In this document: positions 9,638 to 19,005 of the stretch, piece by piece
How the letters are laid out: every line of letters begins with the position of its first letter
Numbering within the stretch: position 1 is the first letter of the stretch
Source: Hyphomicrobium denitrificans 1NES1
GTDB lineage: Bacteria; Pseudomonadota; Alphaproteobacteria; Rhizobiales; Hyphomicrobiaceae
Length of the DNA: 64,000 bases
NCBI RefSeq assembly: GCF_000230975.2
Contig: NC_021172.1
Span: forward strand, 1 to 64,000
Direction: 5' to 3'
Notes under the pieces: generated by a model
What the model saw: only the letters and a program-made list of their open reading frames with translations
The model's database searches: none
Told to the model about the DNA's origin: nothing
Made by a program: the position numbers and the translations under genes

Positions 9638-11971
9638 TTGGGTACGACGGTGTTTCGGGTCTTGAGAGCGACGATCCGGTTTTGCGCGTGGGTCATGGGC
9701 AAAGGGCTCGGCCTCGGCAAGACAAGCGCGCCGCCGACACTTCCGGCGCCGTTTCAATCGGTTGCTCAGCAGGCGTTCGATTTCGGCAACGAGCCCGAGA
9801 AGAAGCCAGCGCAACCCGCGCGGGGCATCGCAAGCCGGATGCTGGGGCGCCTCAAACTCAGATATCGGGTGGCGTTGAGCTTCGGAGTCGCGGCAGCTGG
9901 CGGTGTCATTCTGACGTTTGCGGCGATGATGGTCTATTACACCGTCGCCTTCCCCGATCCTCTTGCACTGCGTAATAACGATCGCGCTCCCCTCATCCGC
10001 ATTCTGGCGCGCGACGGAACGACCATCGCGGAGCGCGGCGCAGCACGCGAGTATGTGCGGCTCTCAGATCTGCCGAAACTCATTCCGGCCGCCGTCGTTG
10101 CGACGGAGGACCGGCGCTTTTTCGATCACTATGGCGTCGATCCTATCGGCATGTTCCGGGCGATGTTCGCCAATCTCAGGGCCGGCCGTTTTGCACAAGG
10201 CGGCTCGACGCTGACGCAGCAGCTCGCGAAGAACCTGTTCCTGACGCAGGAACGGACCCTGACGCGCAAGGTCGCCGAGCTTGGGCTGGCGCTGTGGCTC
10301 GAGATCAGGCTTTCCAAGGAGGAGATTCTCGAGCTCTACCTCAACCAGTGCTATTTCGGCAGCGGCGCTTACGGCGTCGGTGCTGCAAGTCAGCGCTATT
10401 TCGGAAAGCCGGCGCGAAGCCTCAATTTGGCTGAAGCGGCGGTTATCGCCGGGCTTCTCAAGGCGCCGTCTAAATATTCTCCTGCGACGAACCCGGATGC
10501 TGCGCGCGAGCGCGGCCGGGTCGTCCTTTCGCGAATGCTCGATGCCGGATTCATTTCACCGGAGCAGGAAAAGATCGCCCTCGCGCAGCCGGTCCTCTTC
10601 GCCGATCCGAAGACGACCGTCGTTGCGCCCGACACGGGATATGTCGTCGATTATATCCTCGATCAGATGCCGCCGATTTCGCACACGGCGAACGGCGAAG
10701 TCATCGTGCAGACGACGCTCGACAGAGACTTGCAGCGCAGCGCACAAAGGATCGTCAAGGAGACGCTGGCGAGAAAGGGTGCAGCGTTCGGTGCCAGCCA
10801 GGCGGCGCTCATCGTGCTCGACCGGGACGGCGGCATTCGCGCGCTCGTCGGGGGGCGCGACTATGCCGAAAGCCAGTTCGACCGCGCGGTCAAGGCGAAG
10901 CGCCAGCCGGGCTCGGCATTCAAGCCCTTCGTCTATCTCGCGGCGCTCGATCAAGGCATGACGCCCGATACCGTTGCGTTCGATGGACCGATTACCATCG
11001 GTGGCTGGTCGCCAAAAAACGACAACAACAAATACGGGGGTGAGATCACGCTCCGGCAGGCCCTGGCGCAGTCGGTCAACACCGTTGCCGTTCGTCTCAA
11101 TCAGGATGTCGGACAGGGGCGCACCATCGACGTCGCGCGACGCCTCGGCATCCGGTCGGACCTGCACGAAGGTCCGTCGCTGGCGCTCGGTACGTCGGAA
11201 GTCTCGCTGCTCGAAATGTCCGGTGCTTACGCTGTTTTCTCCAACGGCGGAGAAGCGGTCGAACCGCATATCATCTCGCAGGTGCGCGTCGGGAATGGAC
11301 CTGCCGTCTATGTCAGTCCGCCGCCGCGCACCGACCGAGTCGCGAGCCTCGATGAGATAGGTGCGTTGAACGACATGTTGAACGCCGTTGTCGTTTATGG
11401 GACCGGGCGGCGGGCGGCATTGCCGGATCAACCGGCCGCCGGCAAGACCGGCACGACGCAGGATTTTCGCGATGCCTGGTTCATCGGCTACACGAGCCAT
11501 CTGACGGCGGGCGTGTGGGTCGGCAACGACAACGGCAAGCCGATGATCCGCACGACGGGCGGTAGCTTGCCGGCAGAAATCTGGAACCAGATCATGCGCG
11601 TCGCACACCAAGGCATGGTGCCCGAGCCGCTGCCTGGAACGGTCGTCAGCAGACCTGGACCGGACGCGTTGGATGGCTTCGGGGATGCATCGTTCGTGTC
11701 GAACGGACCGCGCGTGCCGCGTGTCGTGCAGTATCACGAAGTTCTGCCGTGGGCCGCTCGGAGCACAGTTGAAGACGCTACGCGGTCGAGAAGCGACATG
11801 AGGGCTAAGGCTGCGCCTCTGCCGTTGTCGCATCCGATGAGCAACATCGGCGACGATTTCATTGCGCGTGCGCTTGCAGATGAGCCGGAGCGACGTCCGG
11901 AGGCGATGGCCGCCGATGAACCCATCGAGGCGGGCCAGGGCATTGCATCGTTCGGGATCGGTGATCGCTAG
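9638..11971 (+). CDS. Class A penicillin-binding protein (PBP1A type)
   Basis: This bifunctional peptidoglycan synthase polymerises lipid II and cross-links stem peptides in the periplasm. After a cytoplasmic tail and one membrane segment (LSFGVAAAGGVILTFAAMM), the GT51 domain shows ATEDRRFFDHYGVD with the catalytic Glu, GGSTLTQQLAKNLFL and EILELYLNQCYFG. The transpeptidase domain has the active-site SAFK (in QPGSAFKPF), SVN and KTGTTQDFRDAW motifs. The 777-residue length is normal. The start is uncertain: a TTG at 9638 is used here, but ATG 9695 (MGKGLGLGK) is possible. The upstream gap contains a near-CtrA box (TTAA-N7-TTAG, 9540-9554). The 3' end overlaps the convergent YgjP gene by four bases. 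Confidence 0.94.
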   Translation: MGTTVFRVLRATIRFCAWVMGKGLGLGKTSAPPTLPAPFQSVAQQAFDFGNEPEKKPAQPARGIASRMLGRLKLRYRVALSFGVAAAGGVILTFAAMMVYYTVAFPDPLALRNNDRAPLIRILARDGTTIAERGAAREYVRLSDLPKLIPAAVVATEDRRFFDHYGVDPIGMFRAMFANLRAGRFAQGGSTLTQQLAKNLFLTQERTLTRKVAELGLALWLEIRLSKEEILELYLNQCYFGSGAYGVGAASQRYFGKPARSLNLAEAAVIAGLLKAPSKYSPATNPDAARERGRVVLSRMLDAGFISPEQEKIALAQPVLFADPKTTVVAPDTGYVVDYILDQMPPISHTANGEVIVQTTLDRDLQRSAQRIVKETLARKGAAFGASQAALIVLDRDGGIRALVGGRDYAESQFDRAVKAKRQPGSAFKPFVYLAALDQGMTPDTVAFDGPITIGGWSPKNDNNKYGGEITLRQALAQSVNTVAVRLNQDVGQGRTIDVARRLGIRSDLHEGPSLALGTSEVSLLEMSGAYAVFSNGGEAVEPHIISQVRVGNGPAVYVSPPPRTDRVASLDEIGALNDMLNAVVVYGTGRRAALPDQPAAGKTGTTQDFRDAWFIGYTSHLTAGVWVGNDNGKPMIRTTGGSLPAEIWNQIMRVAHQGMVPEPLPGTVVSRPGPDALDGFGDASFVSNGPRVPRVVQYHEVLPWAARSTVEDATRSRSDMRAKAAPLPLSHPMSNIGDDFIARALADEPERRPEAMAADEPIEAGQGIASFGIGDR

Positions 11972-12738
11972 TGGTTGCGCCCGTGAGCCGGGCCATAACG
12001 GTGAAGATCGGGCCCGCGGACCTGCAGCCATTGCTTGGCCGCTTCGAATTCGGGCCGTATCTTTTTGACCATTGCCCAGAACTTGGGTCCGTGATTCATC
12101 TCCGAGAGATGTGCAACTTCGTGTGCGGCGACGTAGTCGAGAACGAAGGGCGGCGCCAGGATCAGGCGCCAAGAGAATGACAGCGCGCCAGTCGTCGAGC
12201 ATGAACCCCAGCGGCTGGTCTGATCGCGGATCGCGATCCGTTTCGCTTTGAGCGACAAAAGAGCGGCATGCTTTGTCACGCTTTTTTCGAGGTCGCCTTT
12301 GGCTTGTTCGAACAGCCAGCGCGTCAGCCGGTTCGCTGCGAGATCCTTTGGACCCGGAACGAGGATCGTCGGATGATTGCGTGCATCATGATCGATTGAG
12401 ATGATGTGCGTGCGCGCAGCTCCCGTGAACGCAATCCTGTGGGGCTCGCCGCGCAGCGGCATTGCAGCCTGATCCTCGAACGGAACGTGGTTCGGTAGGC
12501 TGTCGAGGCGCGCGCGAACCCAATCGATATGGCGGTTCAGAAATGTGCTGGCTTCGTCGAGATCGCACTGCAGCGGAAGCGTGACGATCACCGCGCGGCG
12601 CGTACGACTCACGCGTAGCGTAAGACGTCTCGCGCTCGGATGACGGCGAACTTCAAGCTGCGCGCCGATATCTTCAAGACGTATCGCGCGCGACTGAGAA
12701 GATAGCTCGGCGATGTGCGGTTTAGTCTTGATCCCCAT
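11968..12738 (-). CDS. YgjP-type M48/DUF45 zinc metallopeptidase
   Basis: This is a predicted soluble zinc metallopeptidase of the YgjP/WLM group (DUF45). The 256-residue protein has the diagnostic DQTSRWGSCS motif, then LAPPFVLDYVAAHEVAHLSEMNHGPKFW with the HEVAH zinc/catalytic site at 206-210 and the downstream His in NHGPKFW. The N-terminal region (EVRRHPSARRLTLRV) is also typical. It ends four bases inside the convergent PBP gene. Its cellular substrate is not known; no signal peptide is visible, so it is probably cytoplasmic. Confidence 0.9.
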   Translation of the reverse strand: MGIKTKPHIAELSSQSRAIRLEDIGAQLEVRRHPSARRLTLRVSRTRRAVIVTLPLQCDLDEASTFLNRHIDWVRARLDSLPNHVPFEDQAAMPLRGEPHRIAFTGAARTHIISIDHDARNHPTILVPGPKDLAANRLTRWLFEQAKGDLEKSVTKHAALLSLKAKRIAIRDQTSRWGSCSTTGALSFSWRLILAPPFVLDYVAAHEVAHLSEMNHGPKFWAMVKKIRPEFEAAKQWLQVRGPDLHRYGPAHGRNH

Positions 12739-12925
12739 GCGCCCTGCCCCCCAAGCTGACGCGCATCATGTCGATGCAGCGAAGTTCGGCACGCGTGTGC
12801 CGGACCAATGCAGCACGAAAATGACCTATCAAGGTTCGTAGCCCTGCTCCAGTGGCAACGTCATAGACCGACCAGGGCTAGTGGAAGTGTGGCGTTGAGG
12901 TCTCAGCATCGATTCGCCGCGCCAG

Positions 12926-13534
12926 CTATCCCAATGCCTTGTCGATCGACAGCGCGAGTTGTGCCGGATCATTCGTGTGCGGGATGGGCGCAAGCAACGA
13001 TCCATCCTTGCCCATCAGATAGAAGATCGCCGAGTGATCGACACTATAGTTCTTCGGATTCTTTTCGTCGGGGACCTTCTGATAGAAAACGCGATAAGCC
13101 TTCGCTGCCGCAGCGATGTCGCTTGCGCTTCCCGTCAAGCCGACCAGTCGCGGACTGAAATTCTTCACATACTCGGCCATCTTCTCCGGTGTATCGCGTT
13201 CCGGATCGAGAGTGATGAAGAGAGGCACGATGTCGTCGGCGCGCTTTCCCAGTCTATCGAGTGCAGCCGACATCACCTGCAAACCGGCCGGGCAAATGTC
13301 TGGGCAATTGGTGAAGCCGAAGAAGACAAGCATGTCTTTGCCACGGAAGTCCTGATCCGTGACCCGCTTGCCGGTCTGATCGATGAGGCTGAACGGACCG
13401 CCGACCAGGGCTTTTCCAGAAACGACCGCGGTGCGCCCATCATCCGTGGTGCCCGTCGTTCGCAGCGCCAGCGCACCAAATGCGGCGCCTATCAATAGCC
13501 CGCCCAGGGCCATTCCAACCATTGCACGGTTCAT
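12926..13534 (-). CDS. senC: SCO1/SenC/PrrC copper-binding protein
   Basis: SenC proteins deliver copper to the CuA/CuB centres of haem-copper oxidases and act as thiol-disulfide proteins in the periplasm. The 202-residue product has an N-terminal anchor (MVGMALGGLLIGAAFGALAL), a thioredoxin-like fold, the copper-binding CPDIC motif (Cys77, Cys81) in GFTNCPDICPAG, and the third ligand His167 in VDHSAIFYL. The start at 13534 is chosen because the anchor follows at once and GGAGAC lies upstream; a longer reading frame adds a Cys/Arg-rich tail without signal character. It is divergent from regB, reproducing in altered order the regB-senC-regA association known from Rhodobacter. Confidence 0.93.
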   Translation of the reverse strand: MNRAMVGMALGGLLIGAAFGALALRTTGTTDDGRTAVVSGKALVGGPFSLIDQTGKRVTDQDFRGKDMLVFFGFTNCPDICPAGLQVMSAALDRLGKRADDIVPLFITLDPERDTPEKMAEYVKNFSPRLVGLTGSASDIAAAAKAYRVFYQKVPDEKNPKNYSVDHSAIFYLMGKDGSLLAPIPHTNDPAQLALSIDKALG

Positions 13535-13670
13535 TTGCTTGAAGTCTCCGTTATGCTTTGGGTAGATAAAGCAGCGGCACGATTGCTCATTTCGATCTTT
13601 CCGTGCCTCGGTGCAAGCACATCGTGGATGCGGCTTGCGGTCACCACACCCAACGTTGGATTTCAGCGCC

Positions 13671-15074
13671 ATGAGCACGCCGGCAGAGAGAAATACCGCA
13701 GTCGCGCCGGTCCTGAAGGGCATCGTGAACGAGCGTGAAAGTCAACTTCGGCTTGTTACCAGCGTACGTCTGCGCTGGATGGCTGTGCTCGGCCAGCTTG
13801 CTGCCGTGGCCTTGATCAGGCTTTTCTATGGCTTTCCGTTCAACATCGGAAACTGCCTTATCCTGATTGCCATGTCGGCGTGGCTTAACGTCTTTCTGTC
13901 GATCCGCTATCCGGCTCGCTACCGTCTCAGCACGAGCCTCGCGTTCGGATTGCTCGTCTACGATATTCTGCAGCTTGCGGGGCTGCTCTATTTTACCGGC
14001 GGGATTCAGAATCCGTTCTCGGTGCTTCTCGTCGCTCCGGTGACGGTCGCCGCTGCGACGCAACCGATGCGCTATACGATTGTCCTTGGCGCCATCGTGG
14101 TCATTGCGGGCGGCCTGCTCATATCGTTTCACGATCCGCTTCCCTGGTATGAAGGCATGCGATTTGAGTTGCCGCGCGATTACAAAATCGGCTCGCTCAT
14201 GGCCTTGACCGCATCCATGACTTTCATGGCTTTTTATACGTGGCGCCTGAACAAGGAGGCGCGTCAGATGTCGGCGGCGCTGGCGGCGACCGATATGGTG
14301 CTGGCGAGCGAGCAGCGTCTGCATGCGCTCGACGGTCTTGCGGCGGCGGCGGCACACGAACTCGGCACGCCCTTGTCGACGATCACGCTCGTTGCCAAGG
14401 AGCTTGAGCACGAACTTGGTGTGGAGAGCCGGTTTCGCGACGATCTGCAATTGCTTCACAGTCAGGCGAAACGCTGCCGCGAGATCCTGCAGAAATTGAC
14501 CCGCAAGCCCGGCGAGCAGGACCCGATGCACGCAAGCATCACGACCATGGAGCTGCTCGAAGAGGCATCGGCGGCGCATCGGGCCGCAGGCAAGCGCATC
14601 ATCATTTCGGCGCATCCGCTTCCTGGGCTCGACGAGGCAGCACGCGAGGAGCCCGTCGGCTATCGGCGGCCGGGCGTCATCTACGGGCTCGGAAATTTGA
14701 TCGAAAACGCCGTCAGCTTCGCAGCTTCGGAGGTGCAGCTCTCGGCGCGGTGGAACGCGGCGCACGTGGTGGTGACGATCATCGACGACGGGCAGGGCTT
14801 CAAGCCGGAAATGATGGACAATATCGGCGAGCCGTATGTTACCTCGCGCCGGTACGAGGAGAAGGGCGACAAAGGCCATTCGGGGCTGGGCCTCGGGCTC
14901 TTTATCGCCAAGACGCTGCTCGAACGCTCGGGTGCGACCGTGACATTCTCCAATCAGCCGCCTCCACGCAGCGGCGCGATCGTTCAGATCTCGTGGCCGC
15001 GAAGTGCCTTCGAGCTGCCACTCGGTGCATTTGATTGGCCAGGAGCGCGGGGGCGGAAGGCAAATACAGCCTAG
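13671..15074 (+). CDS. regB: RegB/ActS/PrrB redox sensor histidine kinase
   Basis: RegB is a membrane sensor kinase that responds to quinone-pool redox state and phosphorylates RegA. The 468-residue protein has about six N-terminal transmembrane segments that include the ubiquinone-binding heptad GGIQNPF at 110-116. The H-box is AAAAHELGTPLSTI with phosphoacceptor His229. Cys269 in AKRCREIL matches in position the redox-active cysteine described for RegB. The ATPase domain has NLIENAVSFA, DDGQGF and GLGLGLFIAKTLLE. The ATG at 13671 is preferred over a longer upstream frame, which lacks RegB character and would overlap the senC leader. It is followed by regA. Confidence 0.95.
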   Translation: MSTPAERNTAVAPVLKGIVNERESQLRLVTSVRLRWMAVLGQLAAVALIRLFYGFPFNIGNCLILIAMSAWLNVFLSIRYPARYRLSTSLAFGLLVYDILQLAGLLYFTGGIQNPFSVLLVAPVTVAAATQPMRYTIVLGAIVVIAGGLLISFHDPLPWYEGMRFELPRDYKIGSLMALTASMTFMAFYTWRLNKEARQMSAALAATDMVLASEQRLHALDGLAAAAAHELGTPLSTITLVAKELEHELGVESRFRDDLQLLHSQAKRCREILQKLTRKPGEQDPMHASITTMELLEEASAAHRAAGKRIIISAHPLPGLDEAAREEPVGYRRPGVIYGLGNLIENAVSFAASEVQLSARWNAAHVVVTIIDDGQGFKPEMMDNIGEPYVTSRRYEEKGDKGHSGLGLGLFIAKTLLERSGATVTFSNQPPPRSGAIVQISWPRSAFELPLGAFDWPGARGRKANTA

Positions 15075-15217
15075 GTTCGCCGCATTGTGACGAAAGGAAT
15101 CGGCCTGAATAGCCCTGTAGTAACCTTTCGGGCTCGATTTTCCCCCTTGGAGGGGTTGCGGCGGGAGTATCGGCGTTGGATTATGCCAGCAAGGAACAAT
15201 CCAGCGGGTGAGCCCTG

Positions 15218-15799
15218 ATGCGGGAGGATAACGTGGTTACCGAGGACCTGTCATTCAAGCAGGATGAGTTGCCGGCCGATCGGTCGTTGGTCATCGTGGA
15301 CGACGACCGTGCCTTCCTGCAGCGCCTCGCGCGGGCGATGGAACTCCGTGGTTTTGAAGTCCGCTTCGGGCATTCGGTCGCCGAAGGCATCGATCTCATC
15401 CGGGAAAAGGCTCCGGCATTTGCCGTCGTCGACATGCGTCTCGAAGATGGCTCCGGTCTTGATGTCATTGCGGAACTCGCAAGGCTCAAGCCTGATTCGC
15501 GCGCCATCGTGCTGACGGGGTACGGCAATATCGCGACCGCCGTAACGGCCGTGAAGCTCGGCGCGGTCGATTATCTCGCGAAGCCTGCCGACGCCGACGA
15601 CGTGACCGATGCCCTGCTGGCTCCAAGCGACTCGAAGGCACCGCCGCCCGAAAATCCGATGTCGGCCGATCGCGTGCGCTGGGAACACATTCAGCGCGTT
15701 TACGAGCTGTGCAACCGCAACGTCTCGGAGACGGCTCGGCGATTGAACATGCATCGCCGTACTCTACAGCGCATCCTCGCGAAGCGCGCGCCGAAATAA
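15218..15799 (+). CDS. regA: RegA/ActR/PrrA response regulator
   Basis: RegA is the DNA-binding partner of RegB and controls redox-responsive genes such as respiration, carbon and nitrogen fixation. The 193-residue protein has an N-terminal receiver domain with the acidic triad VDDD (28-30), phosphoacceptor Asp72 in VVDMRLEDGSG, and Lys in YLAKPAD. The short linker carries four consecutive prolines or near-prolines (PPPENP), and the C-terminal Fis-type helix-turn-helix (NVSETARRLNMHRRTLQRIL) is nearly invariant in the family. Its start at 15218 follows GGGTGAG. It lies about 140 bases downstream of regB on the same strand. Confidence 0.96.
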   Translation: MREDNVVTEDLSFKQDELPADRSLVIVDDDRAFLQRLARAMELRGFEVRFGHSVAEGIDLIREKAPAFAVVDMRLEDGSGLDVIAELARLKPDSRAIVLTGYGNIATAVTAVKLGAVDYLAKPADADDVTDALLAPSDSKAPPPENPMSADRVRWEHIQRVYELCNRNVSETARRLNMHRRTLQRILAKRAPK

Positions 15800-15840
15800 T
15801 CCGTCGAGGCCGAAGCAGGCCCGGGCCGGTTTTTTCTGCT

Positions 15841-16332
15841 TCATTCCATCCCGGCGCCGGGGTCCACCTGCGTGAGCAGGCGCATTGCTGCTGTGCGCGC
15901 AAACGATAGCGTTAACGCTTTGCGCCGCGCAGTCCCAATGGGATGTTGCGGGGCTTCCCGCACCAGCTCGCCCGCATAGGCATCGGCAAGGATCAAGCCG
16001 GTATCGCCGGGAAGAATCTCGGACGGAAAATCCGGCGCGACGGCAAACAGCAGCGCATCACAATAGTCTCGATATTCGTGCCATTTCCGGTCGGCACGGA
16101 AATCGGCAATGCTCGATTTGATTTCAACGATCCACACTGTTCCGTCGCGCGCCAGGGCCAGAACATCGGCGCGGCGGCCATTTCCAAGCGATACCTCGCT
16201 CAGACTTTCAAAGTTAAGAGACCGTAAAAGTCTTTGCGTGCCGCGCAGGATCGCCCGAGCGCGTGCATCGTCACGAGCGGCAACTTCTGTCGTCGCTGTA
16301 TTATTCATTGCGGAGGAAGGTGCGTCCGTCAT
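15841..16332 (-). CDS. mmcB: MmcB-family DNA repair protein
   Basis: MmcB is a small alphaproteobacterial protein with a PD-(D/E)XK-like fold, known from Caulobacter as part of the mitomycin-C response. The 163-residue product has the RADVLALARDGTVWIVEIKSS core, where Asp and the EIKSS Glu/Lys pattern match a nuclease-type active site, then DFRADRKWHEYRDYCD, FAVAPDFP and LILADAYAGELVR, all family hallmarks. It is convergent with regA and divergent from the Lon-like ATPase gene. A nuclease activity is inferred from fold. Confidence 0.9.
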   Translation of the reverse strand: MTDAPSSAMNNTATTEVAARDDARARAILRGTQRLLRSLNFESLSEVSLGNGRRADVLALARDGTVWIVEIKSSIADFRADRKWHEYRDYCDALLFAVAPDFPSEILPGDTGLILADAYAGELVREAPQHPIGTARRKALTLSFARTAAMRLLTQVDPGAGME

Positions 16333-16434
16333 GGTGCCGCCATTATGGCGGTGCGACAGTCAGAGGCAAGCGAATGGCGGGCAACTCACAACGTCCGCCG
16401 GTCTAGAGGCATCGCCTTCCGGGGGGATTGTGGC

Positions 16435-18159
16435 ATGGTTTTCTGGCGCAACAGATCGGCAAAGAAAGCCGAGACGCCGGTCGTCACCGAAGAGCGCTCT
16501 TCCGAACCAGCCGCGCAGACGGAACCCGCCAGCAAGCAGTCGCCAGAGTCGCCACCCCAGCCACCACCACAGACCAATGTCGTCACGCTGGTGACGACAC
16601 GGCTCGCCGACAGGCTGGCCGGCGTCGCGAGCACTGCCGGGCAGATTGAAGTTCAGGATACGAAGCAGATCAAGCCACCGCAGGTTCCGACCGAACCGTC
16701 GCCGATTGCGCCTGTCGAACAGCCGCATGTCTTCGGACAGAAGCGCGCGGTCGCGAAAATTCGTGCCGCACTTTCTGCGAAGCCCGGCGAGCATGTTCTC
16801 ATTCTCGGAGAGCCCGGTACAGGACGGCTAACGCTCGCGGAAGAACTTGCAGCGGAAACGGCGCGCAAGGCAGCCGACGATTGGATCTACGTCATCGGGC
16901 GCCAAACACCGACGCGTGCGAAAGCCTTCGCCGTGCCGAGCGGGAAAGCCGCGGACCTCGTGCGAGATCTGCGTATCGCCGTCGAGAGGGCGACCATTGC
17001 CTTCGAGCGGCATATCAAAAGCGACGAGCATCGTATCAGCCTCGATCTGCTCGAAGAGGAAATCCGCTATCTTGGCGACAAGGCCGTCGATGAAGTGCGA
17101 CGGCGTGCGGAATCGCAGAACATTGCGGTTGTCAAATCCTTGGACGGCTATGTGCTGGCGCCGATGCATGAGGGACGTGTCGTCCGCTCCGACGTTTTCC
17201 GGGCGCTTCCGGAAGCTCTGAAGCGGAACGTGGAGGCCAAGATCACGACTCTCGAAGGAGAGTTGCAGTCGATCGTGGCGACGCTTCCCGATGTCGAGTT
17301 CGAGGCGAGCGAGAAGTACGAGGCGCTCGTCAGGCAGACGGCATTGCGCGCCATCCGGCCAAGTCTCGTGGCGCTCAAGCGTTCGTATACCGAAGACCTG
17401 TCGATCGTGGCGGCCATTGACGCCATCGAAGAAGCATTTGTGGAGTCGTCCACGTCGGGTGGCGCCGTGGGATTGTCGGCGGCCGTGCCGCTCAATTTCG
17501 CTGCCGATGACTCGATTGAGCTTCGCAAGGTCGTGACCGTGAGGCACGTGTCGCCCGTCGATCTCTTGGGTGAGATCGGCCGCGATGCGCTGGGGCGTCC
17601 CGCACATGTCCCAGGGCATCTGGCACGCGCCGGGTCGGGATTCGTGATCATCGAAGCCTGGCGGCTTGCGGCCAATCCGAAGGCCTGGTCAGCTTTAAGC
17701 GCCGTGCTCGCGTCGCGCGAGATCACGCCGATCAGCGGTCCGGGCATATCGATCAAGGCCGATCCGGTGCCGCTCGCTGCAACCCTCATCCTGGTTGCCG
17801 ACGACCAGTCGTGGTCGAAGCTCGAAGCAATCGAGCCCGGGATCGTCAAGCATTTTCCGCATGTCGCCAAACTCAACTCCACGGCGCCGCTCGCGGATAT
17901 GCCCGAAAACGAATTTTCCAAAGGCGCGGCGCGGCTCGCGTCCGATCATGCCTTGCGGCCGCTGGCGCCGAGCGTTGCGCCGATCATCTACAAGGATGCG
18001 ATACGGCGTGGCGGCGGCCGCGTTTCGCTGTCGCGCACGACACTCCTGCATCTGCTCAAGGATGCCGATGTCGTCGCCGGAAAGCGCGACGCTTCACAAA
18101 TCAGGGCGTCCGACGTTACGGAAGCTTTGGCGCATCGCGCCGACGGTGATGCCCTATGA
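16435..18159 (+). CDS. Lon-like AAA ATPase (AAA_32 type) lacking the protease domain
   Basis: The 574-residue protein resembles the ATPase part of Lon-related (LonC/P1027-type) proteases. After a Pro-rich tail (about 1-95), VFGQKRAVAKIRAAL leads into a P-loop GEPGTGRLT (125-133). The DDWIYVIGRQTP, KAFAVPSGKAADLVRDL, VLAPMHEGR and ALPEALKRNVEAKI segments follow the AAA_32 pattern, including its coiled insertion. The second half (VPGHLARAGSGFVIIEAW, then the ISIKADPVPLAATLILVAD strand) also fits the ATPase. The sequence stops after the lid helix bundle (RASDVTEAL). No S16 peptidase domain with Ser-Lys dyad follows, so proteolysis is not expected. The ATG at 16435 follows a G-rich ribosome-binding sequence. 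It overlaps the UspA-like gene by four bases. Confidence 0.72.
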   Translation: MVFWRNRSAKKAETPVVTEERSSEPAAQTEPASKQSPESPPQPPPQTNVVTLVTTRLADRLAGVASTAGQIEVQDTKQIKPPQVPTEPSPIAPVEQPHVFGQKRAVAKIRAALSAKPGEHVLILGEPGTGRLTLAEELAAETARKAADDWIYVIGRQTPTRAKAFAVPSGKAADLVRDLRIAVERATIAFERHIKSDEHRISLDLLEEEIRYLGDKAVDEVRRRAESQNIAVVKSLDGYVLAPMHEGRVVRSDVFRALPEALKRNVEAKITTLEGELQSIVATLPDVEFEASEKYEALVRQTALRAIRPSLVALKRSYTEDLSIVAAIDAIEEAFVESSTSGGAVGLSAAVPLNFAADDSIELRKVVTVRHVSPVDLLGEIGRDALGRPAHVPGHLARAGSGFVIIEAWRLAANPKAWSALSAVLASREITPISGPGISIKADPVPLAATLILVADDQSWSKLEAIEPGIVKHFPHVAKLNSTAPLADMPENEFSKGAARLASDHALRPLAPSVAPIIYKDAIRRGGGRVSLSRTTLLHLLKDADVVAGKRDASQIRASDVTEALAHRADGDAL

Positions 18160-19001
18160 TCGCGCACGTGGCCGAAGCTTCCGAGCTCAGCGGCCGCGTC
18201 GTTCTGTGGCTCGATCCTGAGGCGCGCTGCACTCCGGCGGTTCTCGACGCGCCGATGCGCTTGGCTGCCGCCTATGACGCCGAAATCGAGACAATCGTCG
18301 TCGACCAGTGTGCGGACGAAAGCGGCGATGTTCCTTTTCGTCGTATCGGTCAGGTCGGACTGCCAGACATTCCTCCCATCGCCCACCGTTTCCAGCTCTT
18401 GGCGCAGCGCTGCCGGCGAACGGTCGAGGATGCGAGCCGGGTGCATAAGGTGAAGGTTCGCCATGCTCTCGCGCAAGGCGATGCCGTCGATCGGATTTCC
18501 GAGATGTGCCTGATGCGGGGGCCTTGGAATATCGTGGCGTTGACGGGCATACAGGCTGTTGGAAGCCAGTCGGTCATCAACTCACTGCTCGCCAATGTCA
18601 GCGGCGCGACAGGTTTTCTCTTGTGCGGCGAGCGGCCGGAAAAGAAGAAGGCGGGTGTCGGTGTCATCGTCGAAGACGGCGAGCGTTTACCGTCGATGCT
18701 GCGTGCGGCGGAGCGGTTATCGCAGCCCGACGTCGCCATTCATCTCGTGATCGGTGCGGAGACGTCAGCAGAGTATGCCGAGCTTGAACATCAGGCGCGG
18801 CTGTTGACGGCAGAAGCATCCATAGTCACGTTCGCGCCCGCCGGACCGACATTCGGTGTGCCGGGCGCGCTGACTGAGATCGTCGCGCGCATGAAGCCAG
18901 CCTTCGTCGTTGCGCGCTTTGGCGGCGCGGCGTTCTCCGATGGCCGCGAACTCTCCCGCGCGTCGGCGGCGATCCAGGCACCGATCCTGCTCGTCAGGTG
19001 A
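18156..19001 (+). CDS. UspA-like tandem stress-domain protein
   Basis: The 281-residue protein looks like a degenerate two-domain universal stress protein. The first half has a Rossmann-like beta-alpha arrangement with RVVLWLDPEARCTPAVLDAPMRLAAAYDAEIETIVV; the second repeats the pattern and ends PAFVVARFGGAAFSDGRELSRASAAIQAPILLVR, similar to the C-terminal strand of Usp domains. The classical G-2x-G-9x-G(S/T) ATP motif is not clear. Its ATG overlaps the upstream Lon-like ATPase stop, so the two are translationally coupled and probably function together. It is convergent with ppk2. Confidence 0.55.
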   Translation: MIAHVAEASELSGRVVLWLDPEARCTPAVLDAPMRLAAAYDAEIETIVVDQCADESGDVPFRRIGQVGLPDIPPIAHRFQLLAQRCRRTVEDASRVHKVKVRHALAQGDAVDRISEMCLMRGPWNIVALTGIQAVGSQSVINSLLANVSGATGFLLCGERPEKKKAGVGVIVEDGERLPSMLRAAERLSQPDVAIHLVIGAETSAEYAELEHQARLLTAEASIVTFAPAGPTFGVPGALTEIVARMKPAFVVARFGGAAFSDGRELSRASAAIQAPILLVR

Positions 19002-19005
19002 TCTT

